Assembly: GCF_900116685.1 (NCBI RefSeq)
Contig: NZ_FPBL01000013.1
Location: 1 to 35,400 of the forward strand
Source: Nitrosomonas eutropha
GTDB taxonomy: Bacteria > Pseudomonadota > Gammaproteobacteria > Burkholderiales > Nitrosomonadaceae
Length of the DNA stretch: 35,400 nucleotides
Direction of reading: 5' to 3'
The translations under genes and the position numbers were made by a program. Positions 17,577 through 26,914 of the stretch are shown one piece after another; positions within the stretch are counted from its first letter, which is position 1; every line of letters begins with the position of its first letter. The notes under the pieces are model-generated. The model did no database searches and was not told the DNA's origin. It saw only the letters and a program-made list of their open reading frames with translations.

Positions 17577-17582
17577 TAGAAT
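17577..17582 (+). promoter_or_regulatory. Probable -10 element of the SRP RNA promoter
   Basis: TAGAAT at 17577-17582 matches five of six bases of the sigma-70 -10 consensus and sits 7 bases before the expected 5' end of the 4.5S RNA. The -35 region (TGTATT at 17554-17559, 17-base spacing) is weak. The call rests mainly on position. Confidence 0.5.
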
Positions 17583-17589
17583 GAGCGCA

Positions 17590-17687
17590 TGGCGGGCCTC
17601 CCCGCATTGTAAGGTAGTGAATCTGGTCAGATCCGGAAGGAAGCAGCCACAGCTATTTTTTGCAAGTGCCGGGGGTTTGGCTCGCCA
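17590..17687 (+). ncRNA. ffs: Signal recognition particle 4.5S RNA
   Basis: About 98 bases. The conserved apical region is present: CTGGTCAGATCCGG, then AAGGAAGCAGCCA around 17623-17649, the Ffh-binding asymmetric loop and GGAA tetraloop. The end GTGCCGGGGG is also conserved. The 5' arm GGCGGGCC (17591-17598) pairs with GGCTCGCC (17679-17686), closing the hairpin. With Ffh the RNA forms the SRP that targets nascent membrane proteins to FtsY and SecYEG. It lies directly upstream of dnaX, an arrangement I recall from other proteobacteria. Confidence 0.95.
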
Positions 17688-17730
17688 CCTGTCTTTATAC
17701 AGATTGCAGAGCCTGTTTCTTTGCAGCTTC

Positions 17731-19356
17731 ATGATAAATCCAGGTTGTAATAATCTCTTCTCGATAAAAACCTTGACGGATTCTCAGGCACTTGCCCGCA
17801 AATGGCGCCCCAAAGACTTCACGGGGCTGGTTGGACAAGAACACGTTGTAAGAGCACTGGTCAACTCAATGGAGCAGAACCGGCTGCACCATGCATATTT
17901 GTTTACGGGTACGCGCGGGGTTGGCAAGACAACGGTAGCCAGAATCTTGGCAAAGGCGCTGAATTGTGAACAAGGAATCACTGCCACACCTTGCGGAAAG
18001 TGTGCAGCCTGCCTGGCAATTGATCAAGGAAGTTTTGTTGATCTGATTGAGCTGGATGCAGCATCCAATACACAAGTGGATGCCATACGTGAGCTGCTGG
18101 ATAACGCACAATATGCACCAGTTACGGCACGGTACAAGGTCTATCTGATCGATGAAGTGCATATGCTTTCCAAGTCAGCATTTAACGCAATGCTCAAAAC
18201 TCTGGAAGAACCGCCAGAGCATGTCAAATTCATTCTTGCCACCACCGATCCTCAAAAAATACCTGTTACCGTATTATCTCGTTGTTTGCAGTTCAACTTG
18301 AAGCAGATACCCCCTTCTCTGATCGAGATGCGCCTGTCCGAGATTCTCTCCATGGAGAGAATCGTGGCGGATGCAGCTGCCTTGAAGCTACTGGCGAAAG
18401 CTGCGAAAGGAAGTTTGCGTGATGCTCTGAGCCTGCTAGATCAGGCCATTGCACTCGGTAATGCCACAGTGGATGAAACGAATACTCGTGCGATGCTGGG
18501 AGTGCTGGATCAGGATCATTTATTCGCATTGCTGGAAGCACTGGCAGAGCAGGATGGAATAGCAATGTTAGCTATTGCTGATCAGCTAGAAGCGGCAAGT
18601 GTATCATTTGATTCTGCCTTGCAGGATCTGGCAGCATTGCTGCACCGGTTGGCAACAGTTCAGATCGTTCCACAGATGCTTGACGAAGAGCAGCCGGAAG
18701 GTGACAGGCTGCTCGCCTTGATAAAACGTTTCACGCCCGAAGATATTCAACTGTTTTATCAGATTGCATTGCACGGGCGTACTGATCTTGGTCAGGCTCC
18801 GGATGAGTACAGTGGTTTTACCATGACATTAATGCGGATGCTGGCCTTTATGCCTCATTCTCAACCATCCAGTCATCCGGTGCATGCAGGTACCAATGCC
18901 AATATTACTCGGAAAATTAAATCTGGACTGCCTGCGGATTCCAGAAGGCAGGAGAAATCAATAGAGAGCGATTCTCCGAATGACGCCTGGCTTGCGCTGG
19001 TAAATCAATTGGAATTGAGTGGGATGACACGGATGCTGGCACAGTACAGTGAAGCAAAACATTTTTCTGCAAGCAGAATAGAATTGTGTGTGACAGAAAT
19101 GCACAAACATCTGCTGGAAAAATCCTATCAGGACAAGTTGAAATTTCAACTGGAATCTCATTTTGGGGAACCCGTTGAAGTGGTTTTTTCGCTGGGGAGT
19201 ATTACTGGTGTTACTCCAGCTGTATTGCAGGATCGCGATAAGCTCGCAAAGCAATCCCGGGCGGTTGAGGCGATTGAATCTGATCCTTATGTTCAGGAAT
19301 TGGTTGAACAATTCGACGCAAAATTGAATATTTCTTCCATTAAACCAATTAATTAA
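17731..19356 (+). CDS. dnaX: DNA polymerase III subunits gamma and tau
   Basis: Encodes 541 residues from ATG 17731. The frame is open upstream through the SRP RNA, so earlier starts are rejected; TTG 17773, just before [12 protein letters not shown], is the only other reasonable start. The AAA+ module is complete: Walker [10 protein letters not shown], the zinc module CGKCAACLA, Walker [10 protein letters not shown] and sensor 1 [16 protein letters not shown]. Domain III and a short tau-like C-terminus follow. It is the clamp-loader motor of the replisome. The protein is shorter than E. coli tau (643 residues), and no slippery site for gamma production was seen after the ATPase part. Confidence 0.95.
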   Translation: MINPGCNNLFSIKTLTDSQALARKWRPKDFTGLVGQEHVVRALVNSMEQNRLHHAYLFTGTRGVGKTTVARILAKALNCEQGITATPCGKCAACLAIDQGSFVDLIELDAASNTQVDAIRELLDNAQYAPVTARYKVYLIDEVHMLSKSAFNAMLKTLEEPPEHVKFILATTDPQKIPVTVLSRCLQFNLKQIPPSLIEMRLSEILSMERIVADAAALKLLAKAAKGSLRDALSLLDQAIALGNATVDETNTRAMLGVLDQDHLFALLEALAEQDGIAMLAIADQLEAASVSFDSALQDLAALLHRLATVQIVPQMLDEEQPEGDRLLALIKRFTPEDIQLFYQIALHGRTDLGQAPDEYSGFTMTLMRMLAFMPHSQPSSHPVHAGTNANITRKIKSGLPADSRRQEKSIESDSPNDAWLALVNQLELSGMTRMLAQYSEAKHFSASRIELCVTEMHKHLLEKSYQDKLKFQLESHFGEPVEVVFSLGSITGVTPAVLQDRDKLAKQSRAVEAIESDPYVQELVEQFDAKLNISSIKPIN

Positions 19357-19372
19357 CGGAGATTGTAAATTG

Positions 19373-19696
19373 ATGAAGGCCAATTTGGGCAATCTGATGA
19401 AGCAGGCCCAGCAAATGCAGGAAAACATGAAGGCTATGCAGGAAAAACTGGCAACGATTGAGGTTGAGGGCCAGGCAGGAGCGGGTATGGTTAAAGTGAC
19501 CATGACTTGCCGCCATGATGTGAAGCGGATCAATATCGATAGCAGCCTGATCGGTGACGATAAGGAAATGCTGGAAGATCTGGTGGCAGCTGCGATGAAT
19601 GATGCAGTACGTCGGGTAGAAGCCGCAACACAGGAACATATGGCGAGTGTAACCAGTGGCCTGGGATTGCCGGCAGGAATAAAATTTCCTTTCTAA
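19373..19696 (+). CDS. ybaB: YbaB/EbfC nucleoid-associated protein
   Basis: Encodes 107 residues. [20 protein letters not shown] (about 5-24) is the family signature, a coiled-coil helix, followed by [20 protein letters not shown]. The C-terminal [11 protein letters not shown] is the usual end. It forms a tweezer-like dimer that binds DNA. It follows dnaX after 16 bases, as in most bacteria. A TTG at 19370 is an alternative start; ATG 19373 is 11 bases after GGAG. The third member of the usual trio, recR, is not present downstream. Confidence 0.95.
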   Translation: MKANLGNLMKQAQQMQENMKAMQEKLATIEVEGQAGAGMVKVTMTCRHDVKRINIDSSLIGDDKEMLEDLVAAAMNDAVRRVEAATQEHMASVTSGLGLPAGIKFPF

Positions 19697-19749
19697 ATTG
19701 TTTGGCTGCGTGTTTTTGACAGACCGACTACAACACAGGACTTATATTT

Positions 19750-20568
19750 ATGTCGGTTAATCGGCTGAAGCATCAAAAACCCAGGCGCACGCACAGATCA
19801 TCTCCTGCCCTGAAGAATCTCAGCGCTGCACCTGCTGTCGAGCCTGATAGGTTGCAGAAGTTGCTGGCACGCAATGGCTTGGGTTCCCGGCGGGAAATTG
19901 AAGCCATGATTGCAGCTGGTCGTGTGAGTATCAATAATGCGACGGCAAAACTCGGCGATCGAGCCGGGTTCGGGGATAAGATACGGATTGATGGAAGAAT
20001 TATCCGGCTTAGAATGTCTGCACTTTTGCCACGGATTATTATTTACCACAAACCAGAGGGAGAAATTGTTAGTGCGCGTGATCCACAGGGGCGGCCATCG
20101 GTATTCGATAAATTACCGCATATACAGTCTTCCAAATGGGTAGCAATAGGCAGGCTGGATTTTAATACCAGCGGGTTGCTTATTTTTACAACTGACGGGG
20201 CCTTGGCCAATCGCCTGATGCATCCACGTTACCAGATGGAACGAGAGTACGCAGTTCGCATCGTTGGGGAGCTGTCCCCGGAACAAATTACTCGCTTGAC
20301 TACTGGTATTGAACTGGAAGATGGTTCAGCAAAATTTGATCAGTTGCTTGATGAAGGTGGGCTGGGAACAAATCACTGGTATCGCATCATACTGAAGGAA
20401 GGTAGAAACCGTGAGGTTCGCCGAATGTTCGAAGCGCTGGGGATAACGGTCAGTCGTCTGATGCGTGTCAGGTTTGGCCCCGTTAACCTCCCGCCCAGAC
20501 TTAAGCGTGGTATGTGGCTGGAGCTGGTCGATACAGAAGTCGAACGATTACTGGCGCTGGTCAGTTAG
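19750..20568 (+). CDS. rluB: 23S rRNA pseudouridine-2605 synthase
   Basis: Encodes 272 residues. A basic N-terminal tail of about 30 residues leads into an S4 RNA-binding domain (RLQKLLARNGLGSRREIEAM at about 35-54). The RsuA-type catalytic domain has GRLDFNTSGLLIFTTDG, with the catalytic Asp at about residue 137, and KEGRNREVRRMFEALG. This family makes pseudouridine in helix 80-90 region rRNA; RluB rather than RluE or RsuA is inferred from length and from the S4 domain. It is convergent with prmB, with only 23 bases between stops. Confidence 0.88.
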   Translation: MSVNRLKHQKPRRTHRSSPALKNLSAAPAVEPDRLQKLLARNGLGSRREIEAMIAAGRVSINNATAKLGDRAGFGDKIRIDGRIIRLRMSALLPRIIIYHKPEGEIVSARDPQGRPSVFDKLPHIQSSKWVAIGRLDFNTSGLLIFTTDGALANRLMHPRYQMEREYAVRIVGELSPEQITRLTTGIELEDGSAKFDQLLDEGGLGTNHWYRIILKEGRNREVRRMFEALGITVSRLMRVRFGPVNLPPRLKRGMWLELVDTEVERLLALVS

Positions 20569-20591
20569 TCCGCTTCCAGATAAATTCTTTT

Positions 20592-21518
20592 CTACGCTTG
20601 CAAGTCGCGGCGTCTCACCATTAGAACAAACTGATCTCCTGCACTGGTTTCCAGCCAGGTACAGGATAGCTGAGGAAATACTTGCTCTATTTCGGCCTGA
20701 TTGTGGCCGATTTCCATGATCAACAGGCCGTCTTCGGTCAGATGATCGGCCGCTTCTCTGAGAATTCGGTAAACAATATCCAGCCCATCGAGCCCACCTG
20801 CCAAGGCGATAGCGGGTTCGTGGCGGTATTCTTCAGGGAGCGTTGCCATGGATGCAGCATTGACATAGGGAGGATTACTGATGATCAGATCGTATCTTTT
20901 ACCTTGCAGCCTGGTGGAAAGATCCGAATGGATCAGGTTGATCCGGTTCATCAGATCATAATTCCTGATATTTATGGATGCCACGTCCAGTGCATCGGAA
21001 GAAATATCTACAGCATCGATTTGTGCCTGCTCAAAGGCGTGCGCCAGTAAAATGGCGAGGCAGCCGGAGCCGGTACATAAATCAAGTACTGAATTAATGT
21101 CATGTGGATCTATTACCCAAGGAGACAGGCGATCTTGCAGTAATTCGGCAATAAATGAACGCGGTATGATGACGCGTTCATCAACATAGAAATTAAAATC
21201 ACCCAGCCAAGCTTCGTGTGTTAGATAGGCAACCGGTATTTTTTCACTGACACGCCGTTCAATGATACGGAGAACCTGATCACGTTCGTTACACGTAAGC
21301 ATGGCATCCATAAAAAGATCCAGCTGATCAGCGTTCAGATACAGTGTGTGCATAATCAGAAGCGCTGCTTCATCATAAACGGTCGGCAGACCGTGTCCCA
21401 GGAAAAGATCCGATCGGTTGAAATAGCTTACTGCAAAACGCAGTAAATCACGCAAAGTGCGTAATTCTTCCCCTGCCTGGAGGATAGTAGTGTTATTGGG
21501 CTGTCTGGTATAAGTCAT
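20592..21518 (-). CDS. prmB: Ribosomal protein L3 glutamine methyltransferase
   Basis: Encodes 308 residues. The N-terminal helical domain (about 1-90) is followed by a SAM-binding Rossmann fold: DLCTGSGCLAILLAH at 146-160 and the catalytic NPPY at 215-218 in DLIISNPPYVNAASM. The acidic N-terminal region and length fit PrmB rather than PrmC. PrmB N5-methylates a glutamine of L3. Gln153 of the L3 in this window matches the known E. coli target. It diverges from tadA across 47 bases. Confidence 0.92.
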   Translation of the reverse strand: MTYTRQPNNTTILQAGEELRTLRDLLRFAVSYFNRSDLFLGHGLPTVYDEAALLIMHTLYLNADQLDLFMDAMLTCNERDQVLRIIERRVSEKIPVAYLTHEAWLGDFNFYVDERVIIPRSFIAELLQDRLSPWVIDPHDINSVLDLCTGSGCLAILLAHAFEQAQIDAVDISSDALDVASINIRNYDLMNRINLIHSDLSTRLQGKRYDLIISNPPYVNAASMATLPEEYRHEPAIALAGGLDGLDIVYRILREAADHLTEDGLLIMEIGHNQAEIEQVFPQLSCTWLETSAGDQFVLMVRRRDLQA

Positions 21519-21520
21519 GA

Positions 21521-22545
<1,025 letters not shown>

Positions 22546-22606
22546 TTGCTTGGAAACGTAATCAAGAGGATGGTGATATCCAACACATCCTGACCAGGAA
22601 AATATC

Positions 22607-24217
22607 ATGAAATCATTACATGGCAAGACATTACTTAACGATCCGGTGCAGAACAAATCCACTGCTTTCACCCGAGAGGAGCGTGAACATTATGGCTTGC
22701 AAGGGTTACTGCCATATGGCGTGACGGATATTAAAAAACAGCAGCAACGAGTATTGGCCAATCTGCGCAACAAAAGCAGCAATATCGAAAAATACATTTA
22801 TCTGAATGATTTGCTCGAGCGCAATCAACGGCTGTTTTACCGTACTTTGGTCGATCATATTGGTGAAATTATGCCACTGATCTATACGCCCACTGTGGGT
22901 GAGGCTTGTGTAAAGCTTTCACATATTTTCAGAAAGCCACAAGGGTTTTACATTACACCGGAAGATCAGGGGAAAATTGTATCCCGTCTCGAAAACTGGC
23001 CGGAAACCGATGTGCAAATTATCGTTGTTACAGACGGCGAGCGAATTCTTGGTCTGGGTGATCTGGGAGCAAATGGTATGGGAATACCAATCGGCAAAAT
23101 ATCCCTGTATGTGGCTTGTGCCGGGATTTATCCCGGTCGATGTATGCCGGTCATGCTGGATGTTGGAACCGGTAATCAGGCATTGCGAGAGGATCCGCTC
23201 TATCTGGGTTATCCCTATCCCCGGCTGGTCGGACAAGATTATCTGTCGCTGGTGGATGAATTTGTGGAAGCGGTGCAGCATCGGTTTCCAGATGCATTGA
23301 TTCAGTTCGAGGATTTCAGCAGTCGGAATGCATTTACCTTGTTGGATCGCTATGCCGCGTCAGTTCGGTGTTTCAATGATGATATTCAAGGCACGGCTGC
23401 AGTAACGCTGGCAGGTATCTATGCTTCCTGCCAGATTACACACAAATCCTTTGCTGATCTGAAAATCATGTTACTGGGAACCGGATCTGCTGCAACTGGT
23501 GTTGCCGAATTGCTGTTGCCAGCATTCAAGGCGACTGGACTGAGTGAGGTCGAGGCTCGTTCCAGAATTAGTTTTGTAGATAGACAGGGTCTGGTGACAA
23601 CCGCACATGAGCTGATCAAGCCACGTATTCGTCCGTTTGTGAGCGAACGTGCGGCAATGAGTTTCATTGATGCGATTACCGCTATCCAGCCGGATGTGCT
23701 GATCGGCGCAACAGGAACAGCAGGTGCGTTCAATGAAGCAGCTATTCGCGAGATGGCCCGTTACCAAGAGCGCCCCGTGATTATTGCACTTTCCAATCCA
23801 ACCTCACATACGGAATGTACGGCTGAACAGGCTTACCGGTGGAGTGGTGGGCGGGCTATTTTTGCCAGTGGCAGTCCGTTTGCGCCGGTAATACTTGATG
23901 GACGAACCCATTACCCGGCACAGGGAAACAATGTGTATATTTTCCCTGGGATCGGGTTGGGCATCATGGCCAGCCATGCGCGTCTGGTGGTTGAACGTAT
24001 GTTTCTGGCTGCTGCTGAAGAATTGGCAAATCGTGTTTTGTCCGAGGAAATCGAGCGTGGATCAATTTATCCGGATATTGTCCGGGTACGCGATATTTCA
24101 CAAGGTATTGCCATCAGAGTTTGTCAGGTGGCCTGGCAGGATGGTCTGGCGGATAGAGATCTGCCCGAGGATCTGGAAGCAAATGTGCAAGCTTTGATCT
24201 ATGAACCCGGCTATTAA
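22607..24217 (+). CDS. maeA: NAD-type malic enzyme (oxaloacetate-decarboxylating)
   Basis: Encodes 536 residues, the large-subunit malic enzyme class. Landmarks are FYRTLVDHIGEIMPLIYTPT, the metal and malate region IQFEDFSSRNAFTLLDRY with CFNDDIQGTAAVTLAG, and the dinucleotide-binding GTGSAATGVAELLL (about 291-304). The enzyme converts malate to pyruvate and CO2 with reduction of NAD(P). NAD rather than NADP is likely from the large E. coli MaeA-like form but is not proven. It has its own short leader and is followed by a hairpin. Confidence 0.93.
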   Translation: MKSLHGKTLLNDPVQNKSTAFTREEREHYGLQGLLPYGVTDIKKQQQRVLANLRNKSSNIEKYIYLNDLLERNQRLFYRTLVDHIGEIMPLIYTPTVGEACVKLSHIFRKPQGFYITPEDQGKIVSRLENWPETDVQIIVVTDGERILGLGDLGANGMGIPIGKISLYVACAGIYPGRCMPVMLDVGTGNQALREDPLYLGYPYPRLVGQDYLSLVDEFVEAVQHRFPDALIQFEDFSSRNAFTLLDRYAASVRCFNDDIQGTAAVTLAGIYASCQITHKSFADLKIMLLGTGSAATGVAELLLPAFKATGLSEVEARSRISFVDRQGLVTTAHELIKPRIRPFVSERAAMSFIDAITAIQPDVLIGATGTAGAFNEAAIREMARYQERPVIIALSNPTSHTECTAEQAYRWSGGRAIFASGSPFAPVILDGRTHYPAQGNNVYIFPGIGLGIMASHARLVVERMFLAAAEELANRVLSEEIERGSIYPDIVRVRDISQGIAIRVCQVAWQDGLADRDLPEDLEANVQALIYEPGY

Positions 24218-24230
24218 AACAGAAGTGGTG

Positions 24231-24268
24231 CCCCCTGCCTTACGACATAAAGCAGGGGGATTGATTTA
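24231..24268. terminator. Probable bidirectional terminator between maeA and serB
   Basis: CCCCCTGC at 24231-24238 pairs perfectly with GCAGGGGG at 24252-24259 around a 13-base loop, in the 48-base gap between the two convergent stop codons. On the plus strand ATTGATTT follows. On the minus strand the arm is followed by a T-containing stretch (CTGTTTTAA). It could serve both genes. Confidence 0.75.
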
Positions 24269-25096
24269 CTCAAACAGGTTGAGGATACCATCGAGGCCGA
24301 CGTGATTAAGGGAAAAGGTTGCTTTTTCCTTTAATATGGGTTTTGCGTGAAAGGCAATGCCAACTCCTGATTCTTCTAGCATTTTCAGATCATTGGCACC
24401 ATCGCCGACAGCAATGACCTGATCTTTCCTGAGTCCGAGTTCATCCCGTACCCGTTTCAGAATTTCTCCCTTGCCGGATGCACCGATAATGTTGCCCAGC
24501 ACTCGTCCGGTCAGCTTCCCATCCTGTACTTCAAAAGTATTGGCAAATGCATAATCCAGCCCGAGCCGGTCTTTGACCCGATCGGTGAAGAAAGTGTAGC
24601 CGCCTGAGATCACCATAGTCTTAATACCGGCAGATTGCATGCGTTGCAGCATTTTTTCAGCTCCGAGGCTCAATCGCACGCGCTCATCGTAAACTTTCTG
24701 TAGTGCTTCCTGTGGCAGCCCTTCAAGCAGGGCGGTGCGGCGGATAAGGCTTTCGGCAAAACTGATTTCTCCGCGCATGGTGCTCTGGGTAATGGCGGAA
24801 ACTTGCGGTTTGACATTGTGCATGTCAGCAATTTCATCAATGGATTCGATGGCGAGCAGGGTTGAATCCATATCCATAGAGATTAAGCCAAAATCAGTCA
24901 GCTTCTTGCCTGCCGGAACAAAAGCATGATCCAGGCTGGTTTCTTCGCAATAGTCAGGAATATCAGGATGCAGTTGGGCATTCATTATCCGGAAAGCTTC
25001 CCCAGTGATGCGATCAATCTGACTGGCTTGTGCAAGTTTGGCAATTGCCCGTAAATCATTGTTCTGGATATCTGTGCCTTGAATAATAAGATTCAT
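24266..25096 (-). CDS. serB: Phosphoserine phosphatase
   Basis: Encodes 276 residues. The HAD nucleophile motif DMDST is at 75-79 (Asp75, with Asp77 as acid/base). Motif II is MVISGGYTFF and motif III/IV is VIAVGDGANDLKMLEESGVG. The region before residue 70 is short, without a full ACT domain. SerB performs the last step of serine synthesis, dephosphorylating phosphoserine. It lies downstream of the HDOD-GGDEF gene on the same strand, but a candidate promoter lies between them. Confidence 0.94.
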   Translation of the reverse strand: MNLIIQGTDIQNNDLRAIAKLAQASQIDRITGEAFRIMNAQLHPDIPDYCEETSLDHAFVPAGKKLTDFGLISMDMDSTLLAIESIDEIADMHNVKPQVSAITQSTMRGEISFAESLIRRTALLEGLPQEALQKVYDERVRLSLGAEKMLQRMQSAGIKTMVISGGYTFFTDRVKDRLGLDYAFANTFEVQDGKLTGRVLGNIIGASGKGEILKRVRDELGLRKDQVIAVGDGANDLKMLEESGVGIAFHAKPILKEKATFSLNHVGLDGILNLFE

Positions 25097-25134
25097 GAGA
25101 ATTATTTTAATTTGATTAAGTGACGAATGCAGGC

Positions 25135-25163
25135 ACTATACATGGAATGTCGCACCATATGAA
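25135..25163 (-). promoter_or_regulatory. Candidate promoter for serB
   Basis: Read on the minus strand, TTCATA (25158-25163) and TATAGT (25135-25140) are separated by exactly 17 bases and resemble sigma-70 -35 and -10 elements (4/6 and 5/6). They would give a leader of about 32 bases before the serB ATG. This is found by eye only. Confidence 0.4.
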
Positions 25164-25182
25164 TATCGGCCGGTGGGCGCGG

Positions 25183-26658
25183 TCAGGTTTTTAAGGGTGA
25201 AGTCAGCGCTGGATTCCATTCAACAATTCGGTTACGGCCCGCATACTTGGCGGCATACAGCGCTCTGTCGGCTGCTTCCAGCATTTCACTCTGGAGGTCA
25301 AAAGACTTTTCCTTATCCATATTGACAGCCAGGCCGATTGAGGCCGTGATACGGATAGTACTGGCTTCATTCGGTTTATAGGCAATTGCAGCGATGCTTT
25401 CCATGACTCTTGCCAGGATGTGACGTGCAGCCGAAAGAGTCGTGCCCGGGAGTATCAGGGCAAATTCGTCACCACCATATCGGCAGAAAATATCGGTTTG
25501 ACGAATCTGGTCAGTAATGGCTTTGGCTATGGCTACCAGTACACCATCTCCTGCAATATGCCCATAGGTATCGTTAAAAGTTTTGTAGTTGTCAATATCA
25601 ATCATTGCCAGAGAAAGAGATGTTCCCTGCTGAATTGAAAGCTGAAATTCACCCCGGAATGCGCCATCGAAGTAAGCACGGTTGTGCGCACCGGTCAGGC
25701 CGTCATGCTGAATTTTGTCTTCAAGCTCGCGCACTTTAATCATGGCCCGCATTGTCAGTAACTCTCGGGCCTCAGTGATGATATTGTCAAGGTGGGCAGG
25801 GTTCAGGATGGTGATTTCAAATAGTTCTTCCACATGGTGCAGATCATTCTGCATGGCTTCCAGGACTTCTATCAATGCATGTCCGTCGAGCCCTAAATAG
25901 GTCTCCGCTATACGGGTTGTTTCATCAATTTTTTCTTTTTTGTCAGGTGACAGGAAATAATCTGTAATGTAACCAGATACTGCAACACACTCGTTGATAC
26001 CAGCATTGGGGGTATCTGGTGCAGTATGACTGTTCCGGCAGGCGATAGGCGCGTAGCTGGGAAATTTCCAGTATTCAAGTAATGCTGCGCCTAGTTCGTC
26101 GTGTCCTATATCGAATGTCTGGCGTTCAGCCTTCAGAAGGGCGTTGTGATCCTCAGCAAGTAAAAAAACCGGTGGGTAATCCTCAGGCATGAGAGCATGA
26201 AAGGCAAGAATACCAATATCCTGCAGCAGCCCCGCCAGGAACAGATCATCCAGTATTTTGTCCATTCCCAGGCGTTTGCCCAAAGTGCGGCTGGCCAGTG
26301 CAGAAGTAATCGAACGGCGCCAGAAGCTATTGTTGTCGGTCATGCCCAGTTTTTCTCTGGTCTGTTTTATCAGAGAATCTGCCAGCGAGAAGGACAATGC
26401 TATTGTAATAACACCGTATGTTCCGAGAATATTAGTAGCCTGGCTGATGTTACTGATCGGATATCTGGATTTATACAGCGGGGAATTGGCTGTCTTAATA
26501 ATTTTGGCGGCAAGTGCCGGATCATGCGAGATATAATGATTGATCTGCGTAAGGCTGGTATCTGCTTTGCCAGCAAGATCAATAATTTTGAGCGCAATAG
26601 AAGGCAGGCTGGGTAAACTTGTACAGAACCGCAATTGCTTGAGCAGATTTCCTTTCAT
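25183..26658 (-). CDS. HDOD-GGDEF signalling protein (diguanylate cyclase)
   Basis: Encodes 491 residues. Residues about 12-215 form an HDOD domain (LPSLPSIALKIIDLA, then SHDPALAAKIIKTANSPLY, then LAGLLQDIGILAFH). Residues about 315-480 form a GGDEF domain (HDGLTGAHNRAYFDG, then GGDEF at 395-399, then YAAKYAGRNRIVEW). The active site is intact. RQTD at 386-389 is exactly five residues before it, a standard c-di-GMP inhibitory I-site. The protein is soluble with no signal peptide. It probably makes c-di-GMP in response to an input sensed by the HDOD module; the signal is unknown. Confidence 0.93.
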   Translation of the reverse strand: MKGNLLKQLRFCTSLPSLPSIALKIIDLAGKADTSLTQINHYISHDPALAAKIIKTANSPLYKSRYPISNISQATNILGTYGVITIALSFSLADSLIKQTREKLGMTDNNSFWRRSITSALASRTLGKRLGMDKILDDLFLAGLLQDIGILAFHALMPEDYPPVFLLAEDHNALLKAERQTFDIGHDELGAALLEYWKFPSYAPIACRNSHTAPDTPNAGINECVAVSGYITDYFLSPDKKEKIDETTRIAETYLGLDGHALIEVLEAMQNDLHHVEELFEITILNPAHLDNIITEARELLTMRAMIKVRELEDKIQHDGLTGAHNRAYFDGAFRGEFQLSIQQGTSLSLAMIDIDNYKTFNDTYGHIAGDGVLVAIAKAITDQIRQTDIFCRYGGDEFALILPGTTLSAARHILARVMESIAAIAYKPNEASTIRITASIGLAVNMDKEKSFDLQSEMLEAADRALYAAKYAGRNRIVEWNPALTSPLKT

Positions 26659-26687
26659 ATTTCCATTACCAAGGATGTGAATAGAGC

Positions 26688-26776
26688 GTTTGCTTACTCA
26701 TTCCGGATTTACAGGGAAAAATGATTCTACCCGATATAATCCCATGAAAATACTGAAAAAGAGCCGTTAAGCAAAC
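26688..26776. repeat. Widely spaced inverted repeat upstream of pepA
   Basis: GTTTGCTTA at 26688-26696 and TAAGCAAAC at 26768-26776 are a perfect 9-bp inverted pair with 71 bases between, enclosing the TATAAT at 26735-26740. It lies in the 256-base divergent region between the HDOD-GGDEF gene and pepA. It could be paired operator half-sites or chance. Confidence 0.35.
26735..26740 (+). promoter_or_regulatory. Candidate -10 element upstream of pepA
   Basis: TATAAT at 26735-26740 is a perfect sigma-70 -10 match. The nearest TTGACA-like hexamer, TTTACA at 26708-26713, is 21 bases away, which is too far, so the promoter is incomplete by eye. If used, transcription would start near 26747, about 168 bases before pepA. 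Confidence 0.3.
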
Positions 26777-26795
26777 CTATTTGCGCTGAATGACA

Positions 26796-26837
26796 CGAGC
26801 ATGATTCCGGAGATTGTGGCAGGAAGCTCGGTTTTTT
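26796..26837 (+). terminator. Terminator-like hairpin in the pepA leader
   Basis: CGAGC at 26796-26800 pairs with GCTCG at 26826-26830, and TTCC (26805-26808) with GGAA (26822-26825), with a 4-base bulge. A T6 run follows at 26832-26837. It lies 78 bases upstream of the pepA ATG. It could be an attenuator or the end of a small RNA of about 90 bases starting near 26747. Confidence 0.4.
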
Positions 26838-26914
26838 GATTTGGAATCAGAGACGTGACCATAGTCCGATTCGTATTCATTATCAAAAATAAACAAATAA
26901 AACAGGAGTAAAAC

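Noticed and set aside
17581..17730. N-terminal extension of the dnaX frame
   Set aside because: This stretch is the 4.5S RNA gene; the open frame is incidental and DnaX homology begins only after about 17770.
18247..18262. Possible programmed frameshift A-run in dnaX
   Set aside because: The run encodes the conserved sensor segment DPQKIP inside the ATPase domain, so a shift there would destroy the protein.
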